Assembly (NCBI GenBank): GCA_035471785.1
Contig: DATIPQ010000040.1
Location: forward strand, 16,234 to 80,233
Length of the DNA stretch: 64,000 nucleotides
Origin: Acidobacteriota bacterium
GTDB taxonomy: Bacteria; Acidobacteriota; UBA6911; RPQK01; DATIPO01
Direction: 5' to 3'
A program made the translations under genes and the position numbers. The number at the start of each line of letters is the position of its first letter. The first letter of the stretch is position 1. Below, piece after piece: positions 53,221 to 63,836 of this stretch. Below the pieces are notes generated by a model. It had not been told where the DNA came from. It saw nothing but the letters and a program-made list of their open reading frames with translations, and searched no databases.

Positions 53221-54474
53221 ATGAGCGAATTCAAACTCCCGGAATTGGGCGAAGGCATCGAGAAGGGCACCGTCGTCAGCATCCTGGTTTCCCAAGGCGA
53301 CCGGGTGGAAGTCGACCAGCCGCTGATGGAATTGGAGACCGACAAGGCCGTCATGGAAGTGCCCTCTTCCATGGCCGGAGTGGTGGAAGAGATTCTGGTC
53401 AAGGACGGCGATGAGCCCAAGGTGGGCCAGACCGTCTTCAAGATCGACGAGAGCGGCGCGGGCGAAGGCAAGGAGGACGCTGAGCAAGAAGAGGACGCTG
53501 AGGAAGAGAAAGACGCCCAAGAAGAGGCAGAGGCTGCCGAAGAGCCGGAAGCTGAAAAGGACGAGCCCTCGCAAGACTTCGAACCCGTCAAAGGCAACCT
53601 GGTCCCTGCTGCCCCTTCAGTACGCCGCCTGGCCCGCGAGAAGGGCATCGACATCTCGCAGGTCAAAGGCAGCGGGCCGCTGGGACGGATTTCGGAGTCC
53701 GACGTGGTGGCTCACGCCGGGGAGGCCCGCGGTCCGGCGGCGGCAGCGGCGCCTTCCCTGCCCGACTTCAGCAAGTGGGGCGAGGTCGAGACGGAGAAGT
53801 TCTCCAACGTGCGCCGGGCCACCGCCAAGGCCATGGCCAACGCCTGGACCCAAATTCCCCACGTCACCCAGCACGACCAGGCCGACATCACCGATTTGGA
53901 AAGGCTGCGCAAGCAGTTCGCCTCACGGGCCGAGAAAGCGGGCGGCAAGCTGACCGTGACGGCCATCCTGCTCAAGGTCATGGCCGCGGCCCTCAAGGAG
54001 TTCCCCCAGTTCAACGCTTCCATCGACGTGCGGCAAGAGGTGGTTCACCTCAAGAAATACATCCACTTGGGCGTGGCCGTCGATACGCCGCGGGGACTGC
54101 TGGTTCCCGTCCTGCGCAACGTTGACCAGAAAGGCATTATCGAGATCGCCGTGGAACTGGGAGAGGTGGCCGGCCGGGCCCGCGACGGCAAGGTGTCGCT
54201 GGAGGAAATGCAAGGCGGAAGCTGCACCCTGACCAACCTGGGCGGCATCGGAGGCACCTCCTTCACGCCCATCGTCAACTGGCCGGAGGTCTGCATTCTG
54301 GGCGTCTCGCGCGGAAGCAAGGTGCCCGTCTGGCAGGACGGCGAGTGGGTGCCGCGGTTGATGATGCCCCTGTCGCTTTCCTACGACCACCGCATCATCG
54401 ACGGCGCCGACGCCGCCCGCTTCCTGCGCTGGATCTGCGAAGCCCTGGAAGAACCCTTCCTGCTGGCCCTGTAG
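53221..54474 (+). CDS. aceF: Pyruvate dehydrogenase E2, single lipoyl domain
   Basis: Dihydrolipoyl acetyltransferase of 417 aa. It has one lipoyl domain (1-77) with K42 in ETDKAVMEV, a long Glu/Asp/Ala linker (78-120), a peripheral-subunit binding domain (129-166, PSVRRLAREKGI) and the catalytic domain (from about 185) with SYDHRIIDGADAA. Many AceF-type E2 proteins of gammaproteobacteria have two or three lipoyl domains; one is enough for function. The E3 partner gene lpdA is at 5427. Confidence 0.96.
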   Translation: MSEFKLPELGEGIEKGTVVSILVSQGDRVEVDQPLMELETDKAVMEVPSSMAGVVEEILVKDGDEPKVGQTVFKIDESGAGEGKEDAEQEEDAEEEKDAQEEAEAAEEPEAEKDEPSQDFEPVKGNLVPAAPSVRRLAREKGIDISQVKGSGPLGRISESDVVAHAGEARGPAAAAAPSLPDFSKWGEVETEKFSNVRRATAKAMANAWTQIPHVTQHDQADITDLERLRKQFASRAEKAGGKLTVTAILLKVMAAALKEFPQFNASIDVRQEVVHLKKYIHLGVAVDTPRGLLVPVLRNVDQKGIIEIAVELGEVAGRARDGKVSLEEMQGGSCTLTNLGGIGGTSFTPIVNWPEVCILGVSRGSKVPVWQDGEWVPRLMMPLSLSYDHRIIDGADAARFLRWICEALEEPFLLAL

Positions 54475-54477
54475 CTC

Positions 54478-54505
54478 GCTCCTCTTGGCACAGCTACGGA
54501 GGGGA
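54478..54505. repeat. Degenerate copy of a hairpin repeat
   Basis: CTCCTCTTGGCACAGCTAC followed by GGAGGGG resembles the stem-loops at 54562-54590 and 58264-58291, but pairs imperfectly. Confidence 0.35.
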
Positions 54506-54510
54506 GAGTG

Positions 54511-54558
54511 ACTGTGTTGAAGAACAAGTCCGGGCTGGCTGAAGGCGAGCGATCCGCC
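54511..54558 (+). repeat. 48-bp direct repeat, unit 1
   Basis: Matches 54599-54646 with a few changes; shared core AAGTCCGGGCT. Unit 1 ends in a GCTGGC...GCCAGC hairpin. The repeat offset is 88 bp. Confidence 0.75.
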
Positions 54559-54561
54559 AGC

Positions 54562-54590
54562 GCCCTCCTTCGCGCAAGGCTTCGGAGGGC
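54562..54590. repeat. Stem-loop repeat between the two direct repeats
   Basis: GCCCTCC (54562-54568) pairs with GGAGGGC (54584-54590). The internal TTCGCGCAAGGCTTC is similar to the hairpin at 58264-58291. Confidence 0.65.
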
Positions 54591-54598
54591 ATGCAGCG

Positions 54599-54646
54599 AC
54601 TGCGTTGATAGTCAAGTCCGGGCTCCCTGAAAGGGAGCGATTCGCC
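54599..54646 (+). repeat. 48-bp direct repeat, unit 2
   Basis: Second unit of the repeat at 54511-54558. It contains its own hairpin CTCCCT-GAA-AGGGAG. It ends about 100 bp before the S10 peptidase start. Confidence 0.75.
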
Positions 54647-54744
54647 TAGCCCAGGGTGCAGCCCGCAGCAAGCGAAGCGCGGCTAGGGCGGAACCCTGGC
54701 TGTCTAATCAGAGGGAAACCGAACCCTTGAAAGGGTGGAATAAC

Positions 54745-56256
54745 ATGAAGCAACTGGTCTATTTGGCCCTGGTGGCCCTGCTGCAACTTCCGGCTCTTCC
54801 AGCCCAGGACGCTGACGACGGCCACATGGCCGAGGGCGGCAAGGAACTCGAGGAGCGGACCAATACCACCCGGCACTCGGTCACCATCGGAGGCCAGGTC
54901 ATCGACTACCAGGCCACCGCCGGAACCCTGCTGCTCAAAGAAGAGGACGGCACGCCTAAGGCAGAGGTCTTCTTCATCGCCTATGTGAAAGAAGGCGTCG
55001 ACGACAGCGCCTCCCGTCCGGTCACCTTCACCTTCAACGGCGGCCCCGGATCGTCCTCGGTGTGGCTGCACCTGGGCGGGGTGGGACCCAAGCGGGTGCG
55101 CATGGACGAGGACGGCTTCATGCTGCCGCCCCCCGGCGGACTGGCCGACAATCCCTACAGTTGGCTGGACCTCAGCGACCTGGTTTTTATCGATCCCGTC
55201 TCCACCGGCTTTTCGCGGGCTCCAGACGATGAAAAGGCCAAGGACTTCCACGGCTTGCGTGAGGACATCTCCTCGGTAGGCGAGTTCATCCGCCTCTATT
55301 GCGTGCGCTACGGACGCTGGAACTCGCCCAAGTTTCTGGCCGGGGAGAGCTACGGCACCACCCGGGCCGCGGGGCTTTCCAGCTATCTGCAGCAGCAGTT
55401 CGGCATGTACCTCAACGGCATCGTGCTGGTCTCCAGCATCCTCAATTTCCAGACGGTCGATTTCAACGTCGGCAACGACCTCCCCTACCTGCTGCACTTC
55501 CCCACCTACACCGCTACCGCCTGGTACCACCGGCAGCTTGCTCCGGCCTTGCAGGACCTCTCCCTGCGCGAAGTCCTAGACCGCTCGGAGGAGTTCGCGC
55601 TGGGCGCCTACGCCAGCGCCCTGTTGCGGGGTGACCGGCTGAGCGGGTCCGAACGCGACGCCATCGCCCAATCGGTGGCCGGCCTGACCGGACTGACGGC
55701 CGAGTTCGTGCTGCAAAACGACCTGCGCCTGCCGCTGGGGCGCTTCACCAAGGAACTGCTGCGCGACCAGGCCCGCACGGTCGGACGCCTGGACAGCCGC
55801 TTCAAGGGCATCGACCGCGACTCCGGGGGAGAGCGCTACGAATACGATCCCAGCTACGCCGCCATCGAAGGCCCCTTTTCGGCGGCCCTCAAGCACTATG
55901 TGCGCCAAGAGCTCGGCTATCCCAGCGACCTGCCTTACGAGATCCTCACCGGACGCGTGCGGCCCTGGAACTTCAGCGAGTTCGAGAACAGCTATGTGGA
56001 CGTCGGAGAAGACCTGCGCCGGGCCATGACCCAGAATCCCTACTTGCGCGTCTTCGTGGCCAACGGCTACTACGACTTCGCCACTCCCTACTTCGCCACC
56101 GAGTACACCTTCTCCCACCTGGGACTGGACCCTCAACTGCGGCCCAACGTGGAGATGGGCTACTACGAGTCGGGCCACATGATGTACATCCACCAGCCCT
56201 CGCTGCGCCAACTCAAATCCGACGTCGCCGGCTTCTACGCCAAAGCGCTGCCCTGA
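54745..56256 (+). CDS. Exported S10-family serine carboxypeptidase
   Basis: A 503-aa secreted carboxypeptidase. The signal peptide (MKQLVYLALVALLQLPALPA) is followed by the S10 fold: the oxyanion-hole motif FTFNGGPGSSS, nucleophile S202 in GESYGT, Asp in NGYYDFATPY and His in SGHMMYIH. Length fits bacterial S10 members. ATG 54745 has a purine-rich GGTGGA upstream. Together with the M28 protein downstream, this suggests extracytoplasmic peptide use. Confidence 0.93.
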   Translation: MKQLVYLALVALLQLPALPAQDADDGHMAEGGKELEERTNTTRHSVTIGGQVIDYQATAGTLLLKEEDGTPKAEVFFIAYVKEGVDDSASRPVTFTFNGGPGSSSVWLHLGGVGPKRVRMDEDGFMLPPPGGLADNPYSWLDLSDLVFIDPVSTGFSRAPDDEKAKDFHGLREDISSVGEFIRLYCVRYGRWNSPKFLAGESYGTTRAAGLSSYLQQQFGMYLNGIVLVSSILNFQTVDFNVGNDLPYLLHFPTYTATAWYHRQLAPALQDLSLREVLDRSEEFALGAYASALLRGDRLSGSERDAIAQSVAGLTGLTAEFVLQNDLRLPLGRFTKELLRDQARTVGRLDSRFKGIDRDSGGERYEYDPSYAAIEGPFSAALKHYVRQELGYPSDLPYEILTGRVRPWNFSEFENSYVDVGEDLRRAMTQNPYLRVFVANGYYDFATPYFATEYTFSHLGLDPQLRPNVEMGYYESGHMMYIHQPSLRQLKSDVAGFYAKALP

Positions 56257-56429
56257 TAACCGCTGCCTCGACCGGAGCCGGTAAAGACCAGCGGGCACCC
56301 ACCCGATATGAAGGGTTAAGCAGTCGGATTCTTGAGCGCGTGCCGTCCGCCCGGACGGCGGATCTGCTGCGGGCCGGAGAGGGTCCGGAGGCAGCAGGGA
56401 GCGCGGGCGACTGCGTTGCCCCTCAGGGA

Positions 56430-56472
56430 GGCGGCGGGGAGCCCCCATTGAATCCTCCGATTCCCCGCCGCC
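56430..56472 (+). terminator. Long GC-rich stem-loop, possible terminator of the S10 gene
   Basis: GGCGGCGGGGA (56430-56440) and TCCCCGCCGCC (56462-56472) form an 11-bp perfect stem with a 21-nt loop. No clear T-run follows. Confidence 0.45.
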
Positions 56473-56642
56473 TTCCGTCATGGGCTTGCGCCAAGGCCCC
56501 ACTTCCAAGGGCCTAACTCACAAGAGGGGCAAGACGCTTCTCAAGCGAGCTTGGAACAATTCCGGCCCTGTTACCGTCAATCCATCTTCAGGACCATTGC
56601 CTCCGCCCATGGCCGAACCGACTCTTCGGGGCGTCGAGAGGC

Positions 56643-56648
56643 TATAAT
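56643..56648 (+). promoter_or_regulatory. -10 box TATAAT before the M28 gene
   Basis: A perfect TATAAT 34 bases before ATG 56683. No good -35 is visible at 17 bp (GACTCT). The leader keeps a GGAG Shine-Dalgarno. Confidence 0.5.
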
Positions 56649-56682
56649 GACGGCTCGGATATCGAAGAAGTTGGAGAATCAC

Positions 56683-58257
56683 ATGAGAACGCGCTCATCG
56701 TTTCGCCTGGGCCTTCCGGCTCTGGCGCTGCTGCTTACGGTTTCTTTCCTTTTGCAGGGAAGCACCCTTCCCGATCTCCCCGACAAGTCGCTGGGCACCA
56801 TCAATGCCGACGAATTGCGCATGCACATCGAGTTTCTGGCCTCTCCGGAACTGGGCGGACGCTACACCCTCAGCCCTCAACTGGCCGTGGTCAACCGCTA
56901 CCTGGCTTCTCGCCTGCGGGCTTACGGATTCAAGGGAGCGGTGGAGGGATCGTTCCTCCAGGAATACGACGTGCGCAGATCGCTTCCCAAACCCCAGGAC
57001 AGCTTGCTGACCCTGACCTCCAATCAGGGAACCGAACATAGCTTTCGCTACGGCGAGTTCGTGCTGGACGGCCCCTCGGTGGACTTTCAAGGCGAGGTGG
57101 TCTTCGTCGGCTACGGCATTTCCGCCCCCGAGCAGGGACATGACGACTACGCCGACCTCGACCTGCAAGGCAAGGTCGCCTTCGCGCTCTCGGGGGGTCC
57201 CGCGGGCATGGACGATGTCCCCGATGCCGGCGAAAAGTCGGTCATGGCCAGCCGGGCTGGAGCGGCGGGCTTCCTGTCCATGCCTCCCGAACGGTTTCTG
57301 CGCGTGATGCGCCGGCCCACCTTCAAGCGCTTCATCCTCAGCCGCGACCAGGTGAGTCTGGTTGAAAGCCCTTCCGTCAACCGGCCTTCGGCCGTCATCC
57401 TCACCCCGGACTCGGCAGCCCCCCTGCTGACGGCAGCGGGACTCGTTCTCGACATCGCCTACGATCCTCCCCCCAAATTCGACATGACGCCCAGGAGCTT
57501 GGGAATCCGGGCCGAGGCCCAGGTGGCCATGGACGAAGAGATCTTCAAGGTGGCCAACGTGGCGGGGATCCTGGAAGGGTCCGACCCCGGACTCAAGGAC
57601 CAGCACATCGTCATCAGCGCGCATCAGGACCATCTCGAGACGCGCGATGACGGCACCATCTTTCCAGGAGCCGACGACGACGCTTCGGGCGTGGCCGCCG
57701 TCCTCGAGATCGCCCAGAGTTTCGCCGCCTTCCCCCCCCGCCGTTCCATTCTGGTCATGTTTCACAGCGGAGAAGAAGAGGGGCTGCTGGGTTCGCGTTA
57801 CAACACCGACGTAGCCCCGGCCGTCCCCCTCGAGTCCATCGTCGCCAACCTCAACATGGACATGATCGGACGGTCCAAGGGCGAGGACGCATCAGGCCCC
57901 GGCAACAGCCTGCTCACCGGGCCCAACGGCGTCTACGTGATCGGTGCCGACCGCATAAGCCGTCAACTGCACGACATCAACATCTCCACCAACCAGGACT
58001 TCGAGAAGCTCGACTTCGACTACACCCTGAACGACCCGTCCCACCCCTCGCGCCTTTACTACCGCTCCGACCATTGGAACTACGGCAAACACGAGGTGCC
58101 TTTCATCTTCTTCTTCAGCGGTATCCACGAGGATTACCACCGTCCCTCGGACACGGTCGACAAGATCGACTTCGCCAAGACCACAGCCGTGGCGCGCCAT
58201 ATTTTCGCCCTGGCCTGGAGGCTGGCTACCATGGAGGAGCGGGTCAAAGCCGATTGA
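56683..58257 (+). CDS. Exported M28-family aminopeptidase-like metallopeptidase
   Basis: A 524-aa zinc peptidase with a signal peptide (LPALALLLTVSFLLQG). A PA-type insert lies in the first half (FVGYGISAPEQGHDDYADLDLQGKVAF). The two-zinc site is formed by HQDH, GADDDASG, HSGEEEGLLG and NMDMIGR, with a late His in the GIHEDYHRPSD segment. ATG 56683 has GGAG at good spacing. It is 51 bp ahead of an alpha/beta hydrolase. Confidence 0.93.
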   Translation: MRTRSSFRLGLPALALLLTVSFLLQGSTLPDLPDKSLGTINADELRMHIEFLASPELGGRYTLSPQLAVVNRYLASRLRAYGFKGAVEGSFLQEYDVRRSLPKPQDSLLTLTSNQGTEHSFRYGEFVLDGPSVDFQGEVVFVGYGISAPEQGHDDYADLDLQGKVAFALSGGPAGMDDVPDAGEKSVMASRAGAAGFLSMPPERFLRVMRRPTFKRFILSRDQVSLVESPSVNRPSAVILTPDSAAPLLTAAGLVLDIAYDPPPKFDMTPRSLGIRAEAQVAMDEEIFKVANVAGILEGSDPGLKDQHIVISAHQDHLETRDDGTIFPGADDDASGVAAVLEIAQSFAAFPPRRSILVMFHSGEEEGLLGSRYNTDVAPAVPLESIVANLNMDMIGRSKGEDASGPGNSLLTGPNGVYVIGADRISRQLHDINISTNQDFEKLDFDYTLNDPSHPSRLYYRSDHWNYGKHEVPFIFFFSGIHEDYHRPSDTVDKIDFAKTTAVARHIFALAWRLATMEERVKAD

Positions 58258-58263
58258 AAACGG

Positions 58264-58308
58264 ACCCTCCTTCGCCAAGGCAATGGAGGGTGAGATTGAA
58301 AATCTCAC
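58264..58308 (+). promoter_or_regulatory. Two mutually exclusive hairpins over a ribosome-binding site
   Basis: ACCCTCC (58264-58270) can pair with GGAGGGT (58285-58291), hiding the only Shine-Dalgarno. GTGAGATT (58290-58297) can instead pair with AATCTCAC (58301-58308) next to ATG 58309. The two stems share 58290-58291, so they compete. The first is also a copy of the hairpin at 54562-54590. Confidence 0.5.
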
Positions 58309-58941
58309 ATGAAAGAACACTGGATTGTCGACGAGCCCAGCGGGCAAGCAAAAGCCTCCCTGATTCTGGCCCATGGCGCGGGAGCGGCCATGGATACGCC
58401 CTTCATGGACTCGCTGGCGCGAGCAATGGCGCAAGGCGGGGTGCGCGTGATCCGCTTCGAGTTTCCCTACATGCAGCAGCGCCGCCAGGATGGCCGGCTC
58501 CGCCCGCCCGACCGCCCGCCCAAGCTGCTGGCGGCCTGGAAAGAAGCCATCGAGGACGCCCGCGCCGAGTTCCCTTCCCAGCCCCTCTTCATCGGCGGCA
58601 AGTCGATGGGCGGACGCATCGCCAGCATGGTCGCAGACGAGTTCCGAGTGACCGGCCTTATCTGCCTGGGCTACCCCTTCCACCCTCCGGGACGCCCTCA
58701 AAACCTGCGCACCGAGCACCTTGAGGACCTGACCACTCCCACCCTGATCCTTCAAGGCGAACGCGATCCTTTCGGCAAGCCCGAGGAGATTGCCGGCTAC
58801 ACCCTCTCCGACGCCATCAGCGTCGAGTACCTCCCCGACGGCGACCACTCCTTCAAACCCCGCAAGTCTTCCGGCCACACCCTGGATGAAAACATCAATA
58901 CCTCCATCGGTAAGATGCGGGAATTCATCGACGGGAACTAG
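58309..58941 (+). CDS. Alpha/beta hydrolase, KANL3/Tex30-like
   Basis: A 210-aa cytoplasmic hydrolase. ILAHGAGAAMDTPFM is the oxyanion segment, GGKSMGGRIAS holds the nucleophile Ser, GERDPFG the Asp and DGDHSF the His. The short cap and RFEFPYMQ motif fit the KANL3/Tex30 branch of the dienelactone-hydrolase-like group. Substrate unknown. Likely co-transcribed with the M28 gene, with translation possibly controlled by the leader hairpins. Confidence 0.9.
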   Translation: MKEHWIVDEPSGQAKASLILAHGAGAAMDTPFMDSLARAMAQGGVRVIRFEFPYMQQRRQDGRLRPPDRPPKLLAAWKEAIEDARAEFPSQPLFIGGKSMGGRIASMVADEFRVTGLICLGYPFHPPGRPQNLRTEHLEDLTTPTLILQGERDPFGKPEEIAGYTLSDAISVEYLPDGDHSFKPRKSSGHTLDENINTSIGKMREFIDGN

Positions 58942-59058
58942 TCCAATGACTGCCGGCGGAGCGCGCCGCCCCTGCCGCCTTCAAGAGCTCCGCACTATGA
59001 GCCACCTCGCCGTGGTATGCTTACCGGCTTCTAGCGAGGTGCGATTTTGAATGGTGTG

Positions 59059-60888
<1,830 letters not shown>

Positions 60889-60959
60889 GAGTTGGGGCGC
60901 CTTCATGGCATCGGATCGGCGGTCGAGGGGCGCGGTGGCGCCAAAAGTGCGTTGTGCCC

Positions 60960-60985
60960 ATCGCCGCAAGGATGCGCCTCCCACC
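60960..60985 (+). repeat. 26-bp dispersed intergenic motif, copy 4
   Basis: Exact match to 41625-41650 and to 10813-10838 on the minus strand. Located in the 236-bp gap between typA and the third ADOP gene. Confidence 0.88.
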
Positions 60986-61124
60986 CTCCCGGCGGCAGTT
61001 CAGTAGTAAAGGACCGTGGGAGGCGGCGTGATGCTGATCGCCGCTGCCAATTCGCAGAGGGCAACTAGCACAACTCCCAAGCCGCGTTTGTGAGTTGGGA
61101 ATTGGGGGTTGGGAATTGCGCAGC

Positions 61125-63836
61125 CTAGGGTGCATCGGCGCGCAGGATGGAGGCGGGGTCGATGCGGCTGGCCCGGCGGGCCGGGATGTAGAGGGCGGCA
61201 GTGGCCACGGCCAGGAGCAGTGCGGCGGCTGCCGCGAAAGCCACGGGGTCATGCTGGGGGGTGCGGAAAAGCACGCTGCTGAGCAGTCTACTGGCCAGCA
61301 GGGCGGCCGGAGTGCCGATCAGCACACCCACGCCCACCGGCACTAATCCCCGCAGAATGGTCGTACGCAGCAGGCCGCCCGCAGCCGCTCCCAGCGCCAG
61401 GCGGATGCCCAGTTCCAGGCGGCGGCGGGTGACCGTGTAGGACATGACGCCGTAAACGCCCACCGCCCCCAAGAGCAAAGCCAGCGCCCCGAAAGCCGTC
61501 AGCAACGAAGCCAGAAAGCGCGAGTCGGCGATGGTGGCGCCCACGGCTTCGCTCATCAGTCCCACGTGGGAGAGCGCCGTCTGGTCGTTCACCGACCAGA
61601 CGGCCTGCTGAATGACAGGAACCAACTCGTCGGCCCGGCCCTCGACTCGCGCCACCAGGAACATGCGCCGCCACGGCTGCTGTCCCAAGGGCACGTAGAT
61701 CTCGGGATGAGATTCTTCGCGCAGGCTGCTCTGGCGCACGTCCCTGACCATCCCCACTACCTGAAGGGGGCTTGCGTCGCGTCCGATGAAGAGCTGCTTG
61801 CCGGTGGGATCGTCCTCCTCCGGCCAGGCCGCCGAGGCCAGAGCTTGATTGACGATCACCACGGGCCCCTGGTCCTGGCGGTCCGAGTCCTGAAAGTCGC
61901 GCCCCCGCAAGAGTGCCGTGCGCATCGTCGAGAAATACCCTGGACTGACCACGCGGGCGTTGGTAACGGGCAGTTGCTCCTCATCCGCAAGGGGCTGGTC
62001 GGAGGCGCGGAAGGTGGTTCGCCAGCCTCCAGGATGCATGGGCAGGAACTGGATCTGGCCCACCGAGAGCACGCCCGGAACAGCCCGCGCCGCCTCACGG
62101 ATCTGGCGGTGATACTGATCGAGCCCAGCGTCGTCAGGGTAGCTCTCACGCGGTGGCGAGGGACGCATCACCACGACTCCCTGGGAATCGAATCCAGGAT
62201 CGATCTGCAGAAGGTGCCAGAGGCTGCGCAGCATGAGTCCGGCGCCGCTCAGGAGCACCACCATGAGGGCCACCTGAGAAGCCACCAGGAGCTGATTGAA
62301 GCGCAAGCCCGAGGCGCCCAGGCTGGACCTGGTTGAGGCCCTCTGAAGACTCCAGGCCAGGGAACGGCGGGTGGTTTGCAGCGCCGGCAGGGTGGCGAAA
62401 AGAAAGATGGAGAGCAGCGAAAGCAGCAGCCCGAAGAGCAGCACCGGCGCGCTGATGCCGATGTTGTGCAGGCGCGGGACTTGGGGCGGCATGTTGGCCA
62501 CTCCCACCTGCACCATGGCCAGTGCGGCCAGCATTCCCAAAAGCCCGCCCGCCAGTCCCAGCAGGGCGCTCTCGGTCAGCAGTTGGCGCACCAGCCTCCA
62601 GCGTCCCGCCCCCAGCGCCAGGCGGACGCTCATCTCGGCCCGGCGGGCATTGCCCTGGGCCAGCAGCAGGTTGGCGACGTTGGCGCAAACGATGAGCAGC
62701 ATGCTCAGCACGGCCCCCATCAGCGTCCACAGGATGGCCTGGCTGTCCTGCAGAATCCAGTCGCGCAAGGGGACCACCCGCATCTGGGCGAAGTCCTCCT
62801 CGGTGGCCTGGTAGCCATGCTCGGACAGCCAGAACTCGGGCAGCAGACTGCGCAGTTCCTGCTGGGCGTGTTCGACGGTGTATCCCTCGCGCAGGCGTCC
62901 GTTGAGGGCCCAGGGTGTGTGCATGTTGGAGTCCGGACTGCGCTGGGCCGGCTGCCAGATCAGCCAGTCCCTTTCCATGGGCTGGTAATCACGGCCCATC
63001 ACCCCCACCACTTCGACGGAAGTGTCGCCGATGAGAATGGTGCGGCCGACGATGGACGGATCGCTTCCGTAGCGGCGGGCCCACAGCGCATGGCTGAGAA
63101 TGACGACAGGCGGCGCGCCGGGGCGTCCGTCCTGAGGCTGAAAGGCGCGTCCCAGGGCCGGGCGGGCACCCAACAGGCTGAAGTGACTGGCGAAGACCCG
63201 CGCGCCGCGGGCGTCTTCGGGTCCGCCTTGGCCGGTGAGGGGGAAAAGACTGCGCGTCCAACCGGCCACTTCAAAACTTTGAGCATGATCTTCCAAATAT
63301 TGGACAGCCGGCATGCCGAAGGGAAGCAGTTGATCGGGATAGAGCTTAATGAGCCGGTGAGGCTGTTGATAAGGCAGCGGGTCGAGAATCACCCCGTCAA
63401 CAACGCTGAAGACCGAGGTGGCGGCGCCGATTCCCAGGGCCAGAGTAAGAATGACCACCAGGCTGATGACGGGCCGGGCCCGCAGTCCCCGGAACGCGTA
63501 ACGAAGATCTTGCAACAAACGGCTCACGAAGGCACCTCCTGACCGCCCCTTGAAGGGCGGCGGACCATGGAACTTGGATGGATGAATGGGGGAATGAGGC
63601 CCGGAGGAGAGGCGGCGCTTGAGAGCCGTGCCCAGCGCCATCAGGGCCTGCCGCCAATACCAGGCCCGGGCCGGCAGAGCCCCGCGCCGGGGACGCACGT
63701 AGAGCAGAAATTCCTCGTCCAAGTCGCCGGCTACTGCCTCGCCGTCGAGCCCCGGCCAGCAGCGTTCAACCAGCCAGGCCGCCAGGCGCGGAGGAGCCAT
63801 CCGGTTCTCATGCTGCTTCCCGGCGTCACCGCTCAT
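61125..63836 (-). CDS. ADOP-type FtsX/MacB permease behind padR, third copy
   Basis: A 903-aa inner-membrane protein. The N-terminus (APPRLAAWLVERC...AVAGDLDEEF...ARAWYWRQAL) is the second kind of ADOP prefix domain. The first helix (LVVILTLALGIGAATSVFSVVD), MacB-like periplasmic domain, core 1 (SVRLALGAGRWRLVRQLLTES), second periplasmic domain and core 2 (GIRLALGAAAGGLLRTTIL) follow. ATG 63836 overlaps the padR stop (ATGA). No ATPase gene nearby. Confidence 0.93.
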   Translation of the reverse strand: MSGDAGKQHENRMAPPRLAAWLVERCWPGLDGEAVAGDLDEEFLLYVRPRRGALPARAWYWRQALMALGTALKRRLSSGPHSPIHPSKFHGPPPFKGRSGGAFVSRLLQDLRYAFRGLRARPVISLVVILTLALGIGAATSVFSVVDGVILDPLPYQQPHRLIKLYPDQLLPFGMPAVQYLEDHAQSFEVAGWTRSLFPLTGQGGPEDARGARVFASHFSLLGARPALGRAFQPQDGRPGAPPVVILSHALWARRYGSDPSIVGRTILIGDTSVEVVGVMGRDYQPMERDWLIWQPAQRSPDSNMHTPWALNGRLREGYTVEHAQQELRSLLPEFWLSEHGYQATEEDFAQMRVVPLRDWILQDSQAILWTLMGAVLSMLLIVCANVANLLLAQGNARRAEMSVRLALGAGRWRLVRQLLTESALLGLAGGLLGMLAALAMVQVGVANMPPQVPRLHNIGISAPVLLFGLLLSLLSIFLFATLPALQTTRRSLAWSLQRASTRSSLGASGLRFNQLLVASQVALMVVLLSGAGLMLRSLWHLLQIDPGFDSQGVVVMRPSPPRESYPDDAGLDQYHRQIREAARAVPGVLSVGQIQFLPMHPGGWRTTFRASDQPLADEEQLPVTNARVVSPGYFSTMRTALLRGRDFQDSDRQDQGPVVIVNQALASAAWPEEDDPTGKQLFIGRDASPLQVVGMVRDVRQSSLREESHPEIYVPLGQQPWRRMFLVARVEGRADELVPVIQQAVWSVNDQTALSHVGLMSEAVGATIADSRFLASLLTAFGALALLLGAVGVYGVMSYTVTRRRLELGIRLALGAAAGGLLRTTILRGLVPVGVGVLIGTPAALLASRLLSSVLFRTPQHDPVAFAAAAALLLAVATAALYIPARRASRIDPASILRADAP

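Larger units (their letters stand above)
56257..56682. other. Hairpin-rich intergenic region before the M28 gene
   Basis: About 425 bases without a supported gene. It contains a perfect palindrome GCCGTCCG-CC-CGGACGGC (56342-56359), the long stem at 56430-56472 and the -10 TATAAT at 56643-56648. Confidence 0.6.
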
